Assembly (NCBI RefSeq): GCF_030412965.1
Contig: NZ_JAUHJQ010000002.1
Coordinates: 1 to 64,000 of the forward strand
DNA: 64,000 nt
Direction: 5' to 3'
From: Nocardioides oceani
GTDB lineage: Bacteria; Actinomycetota; Actinomycetes; Propionibacteriales; Nocardioidaceae
In this document: positions 60,993 through 64,000 of the stretch, piece after piece
How positions within the stretch are numbered: position 1 is the first letter of the stretch
How the letters are laid out: each line of letters begins with the position of its first letter
The notes under the pieces: model-generated
Told to the model about the DNA's origin: nothing
What the model saw: only the letters and a program-made list of their open reading frames with translations
Database searches by the model: none
Program-made: the position numbers and the translations under genes

Positions 60993-62277
60993 AGGCGACC
61001 ATCGCCAGCAGCAGGGGCAGCTGGCCCGTGAGCTGGTGCCGCTTGGGGAGCAGCCTGATCGCCCGGTCGTGGGCGGCGACCACGCCGACGACGTGACCGA
61101 TCACGACGGCCAGCACCTTGGTGTTGGCCAGCAGCGTCGGGTGGTAGGAGAGCCAGTAGTTGACGCTCCAGTCGCCGGTGCCGAGCAGGTCCTGGCCCTC
61201 GCCGAGGGGGTCGCTGGCCTGGATCAGCGTCAGCTGGCCGACCTCGACGAAGTACGTCAGGTAGTGCGCGACGATGTAGCCGACGATGATCGGCACCACG
61301 GAGTGCGCGAACTGGTTCGGCAGGCTCCACCGCGACGTACCCGGGCCCACCCCCGTGGCCGCCGTGCCGACGGCGAAGATCAGACCGACGCCGACGCAGA
61401 AGGCCAGCAGCGCGAGGTTGTTCAGCAGCGAGACCGAGACCTCGCTGGACTGGATGTAGCGCACCCAGGGCGAGGACTCCTTGAAGGAGTCGAAGGCCGT
61501 GGAGCCGAAGAGGACGGCCATCACCGCCACGAGCCCCGGCCGCACCGTCACGGAGTCGAGGTTGGCCAGCGGGCTGCGGACGATCAGCTGCCCGTCCCGG
61601 CGTGCCCAGGGGGACAGCTTGGCGACGAGGGAGGAGTAAACCTCGAAGGGGTCGGCGCGCTCGTAGAAGGTGTTGCCGAACAGCGCCCCGCCGAGCAGCA
61701 TCACCGCGACGTACGTCGCGATCCAGAGCCGGACCGGACCCAGCTCGGTGGAGAAGCGGTAGACCAGCTCCATCCACACGAACGCGTAGAGGCCGATCGC
61801 GGCCGGCCACACCCCGAGCCGCTCCGGGTAGCGGAAGACCCCCTGGTCGGGGTCGCTGCCGGAGATCCTCGCGAACGCCAGGTTGATCGTGCGGACCGGG
61901 CTGATCGCCTTCCACACCGGGCCGAGCAGCAGCGAGAGCGGCACCAGGCCGACCCACCACCAGACGTAGAACATCCCGAAGACCGGGTTGGTCAGCAGGT
62001 CCTGGCCGAGCACCGCGGCGTACGCGCCCCAGAGGAAGACCGCCATGCCCAGCACGCGCAGGACGACGCGGAAGGCCGTGGCGTCCACGACCGTCTGGAG
62101 GTACGGCGCCGCGCGGCCGGAGGTCGCCGCGTCGTACCTCGGGGACCGCCACGCCACGGCGAGGACGGTGAAGGACACCGTCAGCGCGGCCACCGCGCCG
62201 GCGATCGCCAGCTCGGGGGAGATCGGCAGGTCCTTGGCGCCGCCGATCCCGTGGGCGAGGTACCGCCCGTCGCTCAC
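60955..62277 (-). CDS. Multi-pass membrane protein of unknown function
   Basis: A 440-residue protein with about ten membrane segments. Segments such as VFGMFYVWWWVGLVPLSLLLGPVWKAISPVRTINLAFARI and HSVVPIIVGYIVAHYLTYFVEVGQ contain conserved His/Trp/Tyr that could bind a metal or cofactor. Similar actinobacterial proteins are uncharacterised. It overlaps the stop of the cupredoxin-like lipoprotein gene (GTGA), so the two are probably one functional unit at the membrane. Confidence 0.78.
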   Translation of the reverse strand: MSDGRYLAHGIGGAKDLPISPELAIAGAVAALTVSFTVLAVAWRSPRYDAATSGRAAPYLQTVVDATAFRVVLRVLGMAVFLWGAYAAVLGQDLLTNPVFGMFYVWWWVGLVPLSLLLGPVWKAISPVRTINLAFARISGSDPDQGVFRYPERLGVWPAAIGLYAFVWMELVYRFSTELGPVRLWIATYVAVMLLGGALFGNTFYERADPFEVYSSLVAKLSPWARRDGQLIVRSPLANLDSVTVRPGLVAVMAVLFGSTAFDSFKESSPWVRYIQSSEVSVSLLNNLALLAFCVGVGLIFAVGTAATGVGPGTSRWSLPNQFAHSVVPIIVGYIVAHYLTYFVEVGQLTLIQASDPLGEGQDLLGTGDWSVNYWLSYHPTLLANTKVLAVVIGHVVGVVAAHDRAIRLLPKRHQLTGQLPLLLAMVAFTVGGLYLLFAA

Positions 62278-62642
62278 CGGACCTCGAGCTGCACGATCAC
62301 CTGGTCCAGGTCGTGCGACTCGACCTCGACGACGCCGGGCTGGTCCAGGGTGATCGGGAGGGTGGTGGTGCCGGTGCCGTACTCCAGCGACTGCTCAGGG
62401 GTGGAGTGCACGTGGATCTCGCCCGACTCGTCGGCCTGCACGACCAGCTCGACCTCCTGGCCGACCCCGACCTCGATGCGCTCGCCGTTCGGCGTGACCG
62501 TCCCGCCCTCGAAGGTGACCTCGATCGTCTTCGGGTCGCCGGAGGACTCCGGAGCGGGCTCGTCGTCGCCGCAGGCGGTGGCGCCGGCGAGGGTGAGGGC
62601 CAGGACCGCGGTGGTCGCCGCGAGTCGTCGGGTGGTCTGCAT
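62274..62642 (-). CDS. Cupredoxin-like lipoprotein
   Basis: A 122-residue exported lipoprotein with lipobox Cys24 (AGATAC, then GDDEPA). The mature part (TIEVTFEGGTVTPNGERIEVGVGQEVELVVQADESGEIHVHSTPEQ...PGVVEVESHDLDQVIVQLEV) has a cupredoxin-like strand order. The HVHS and ESH histidines could bind copper, but a classical Cys/Met ligand set is not seen. ATG has a GAGGAAAG site. Coupled to the downstream multi-pass membrane gene. Confidence 0.78.
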   Translation of the reverse strand: MQTTRRLAATTAVLALTLAGATACGDDEPAPESSGDPKTIEVTFEGGTVTPNGERIEVGVGQEVELVVQADESGEIHVHSTPEQSLEYGTGTTTLPITLDQPGVVEVESHDLDQVIVQLEVR

Positions 62643-62785
62643 GTGGTGACTTTCCTCATGGGGTCGGCGGGTGACGTCTGCCAGAATCGCACGTTGAGCA
62701 AGCGCGACGGGGTACGGGTCCCTGGTGCAGCAGACGGCCACGAGCCCCCGACGACCGACGACACCCACGAGGGAGTGAGAGCCGG

Positions 62786-64000
62786 ATGAGCGAGCGGCTG
62801 CGGCCCCGCGACCTCGCGCTCCTGGCCGAGGAGACGCCGTCCGCCCCGGCGCACAACGCGACGGTCGAGATCTTCGAGTGCGCGGAGTCCGGCTTCGACC
62901 ACGACCGACTGGTGGAGCTGATCCGCGACCGGATCTCGTTCGTGCCCCGCTACCGCCAGCGGCTCCAGCAGGTGCCGGGCCGCCTGGCGAACCCGGTGTG
63001 GGTCGACGACGACCACTTCGACCTCGCCTACCACGTGCGCCGCTCGGCGCTGCCGCGCCCGGGCACCCAGGACCAGCTGCGCGAGCTGGTCGGCCGGATC
63101 GTCTCCCGGCCGCTGGACCGCACCCGACCGCTGTGGGAGATGTACCTCGTCGAGGGCCTCACCGGCGGCCGGGTCGCGTTGCTCTCCAAGGCCCACCAGG
63201 TCCTCGTGGACGGTGTGGAGACCGTCGACCTCGGCCAGCTGCTGCTCGACGTGAGCCCCGAGCCCAAGCTGCTGGGCGGCGACGAGTGGCAGCCCCGTCG
63301 GCGGCGCTCGTCCGCGGCGGTGCTCGCCGAGGCCGCCCGCGACTCGCTCAGCGACCCTCGCACCGTGCTCGACGCCGCCCGCGGCACCACCGGTGCGCTG
63401 CTGCGCACCGCCGAGTCCACCGCCGGCACCGCCGCTCGGGTGCTGGGCGGTCTGGCCGGGCGCCGACCGCAGCGCGCCGGAGCCCTGGGCGGCCCCCTCT
63501 CCCAGCAGCGCCGCGTGGTCACGGTCGAGACCCGGCTGCAGGACTACCGGCGCGTGCGCGACGTCCACGGCGGCACCGTCAACGACGTCATCCTCGCCAC
63601 GGTCACCGGCGGGCTGCGCGCGTGGCTGATGACGCGCGACGAGTCGCTGCGCGGCTTCCGCCGGATCCGTGCCGTGGTGCCGGTCTCGGTCATCGACACC
63701 GAGCTGGAGGCGACCTCGCTGGGCAGCCAGATCGCCGCCCACTACGTCGACCTCCCGGTGGGGGAGGCCAGCCCGGTCGTGCGGCTGCACCAGGTGAGCT
63801 ACTCCTTCCAGGCGCACAAGGAGACCGGCCGCGGGGTCGCCGCGAACCGCCTGGCCGGGATCGCCGGCTTCGCCCCCACGACGTTCCACGCGATCGGCTC
63901 GCGGCTGGCCGCCAGCGAGGTGCGGCGTGGCTACCAGGTGAGCGTCACCAACGTCCCGGGCCCGCAGTCGGCGCTGTACGCCGCCGGCGCGCGGATGGTC
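62786..64000 (+). CDS. Wax ester synthase/diacylglycerol acyltransferase family protein (partial, runs off the edge)
   Basis: The first 405 residues are visible. The fold starts with LRPRDLALLAEETPSAPAHNATVEIFE and contains SRPLDRTRPLWEMYLVEGL, the condensing motif region KAHQVLVDGVETVDLG, GTVNDVILATVTGGLRAWL and SVTNVPGPQ. Family members join acyl-CoA to alcohols or diacylglycerol for storage lipid. In the usual HHxxxDG motif the second His is the catalytic base; here the sequence is HQVLVDG, so that His is Gln. Either a divergent subfamily or a different chemistry is possible. GGGAGTGAGAG precedes the ATG. The C-terminus lies outside the window. Confidence 0.88.
   Translation, partial: MSERLRPRDLALLAEETPSAPAHNATVEIFECAESGFDHDRLVELIRDRISFVPRYRQRLQQVPGRLANPVWVDDDHFDLAYHVRRSALPRPGTQDQLRELVGRIVSRPLDRTRPLWEMYLVEGLTGGRVALLSKAHQVLVDGVETVDLGQLLLDVSPEPKLLGGDEWQPRRRRSSAAVLAEAARDSLSDPRTVLDAARGTTGALLRTAESTAGTAARVLGGLAGRRPQRAGALGGPLSQQRRVVTVETRLQDYRRVRDVHGGTVNDVILATVTGGLRAWLMTRDESLRGFRRIRAVVPVSVIDTELEATSLGSQIAAHYVDLPVGEASPVVRLHQVSYSFQAHKETGRGVAANRLAGIAGFAPTTFHAIGSRLAASEVRRGYQVSVTNVPGPQSALYAAGARMV

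Overview
The window comes from a very GC-rich, mycothiol-producing actinobacterium, most likely a Nocardioidaceae (Nocardioides-like) chromosome. Supporting signs are heavy use of GTG starts and of C or G at third codon positions, an mshB gene, an F420-type LLM oxidoreductase, DUF3117 and DUF5999 proteins, a translational-type ileS T-box leader, the O-methyltransferase/sigE/anti-sigma/htrA block known from mycobacteria, and many starts lying 6-8 nt downstream of a TANNNT -10 box (leaderless transcription). The species assignment is inference. I saw no rRNA, tRNA, CRISPR array or prophage.

Layout. 1-436: the tail of an IS3-family element, then direct repeats. 437-17275, all on the minus strand: a nearly uninterrupted purine-catabolism island. 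Read in transcription order it holds an FmdA-type amidase, an AtzH/HpxZ-amidase fusion, OHCU decarboxylase, HIU hydrolase, uricase, allantoinase, ureidoglycine-glyoxylate aminotransferase, allantoate amidohydrolase, an RpiR regulator, xanthine dehydrogenase (FAD subunit and a fused FeS-Mo subunit), guanine deaminase and a NitT/TauT-type ABC importer. Together these take guanine to glycine plus oxalurate, and the importer probably supplies a purine or ureide. Most neighbours overlap by 1-4 nt. Each of the three gaps that can carry a promoter contains the palindrome TGAAAC-N4-GTTTC or a close variant, a candidate shared operator.

17337-26464: a DUF202 protein, a thioesterase, an HTH/HEAT-type regulator, and two tandem paralogous secreted Ig-like surface proteins separated by strong hairpins. 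26555-34274: a conserved hypothetical protein, a NUDIX hydrolase, MshB and its DUF6113 partner, a VanW protein, two tandem secreted lipases and a GNAT acetyltransferase. 34331-46314: ferredoxin FdxA and the succinylase lysine/DAP genes dapC, dapD and dapE, interleaved with an AI-2E-type transporter, a lysozyme-like protein, a decayed DUF559 gene, T-box-controlled ileS and an LLM oxidoreductase. 46311-55933: a LOG-family protein, a DivIVA-domain protein, an M14 peptidase, a PaaG/PaaX pair, DUF3117, leucyl aminopeptidase, and a MarR/MMPL efflux pair. 55277-58634: the O-methyltransferase/sigE/anti-sigma/htrA envelope-stress block, with a candidate sigE autoregulatory promoter. 58647-64000: an excisionase-type HTH protein, SAF/CpaB and CpaE-like proteins, a membrane protein with a cupredoxin lipoprotein, and a WS/DGAT acyltransferase cut by the window edge.

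The most unusual non-coding signal is a dispersed repeat found at three intergenic sites (14555, 29730, 48592). Each site is an inverted pair of about 30-nt arms centred on CAATTG, with the two CAATTG centres 51-52 bp apart although the sequence between the arms is not conserved. Two divergent gene pairs also share overlapping, opposed -10 boxes around a CTAG core.
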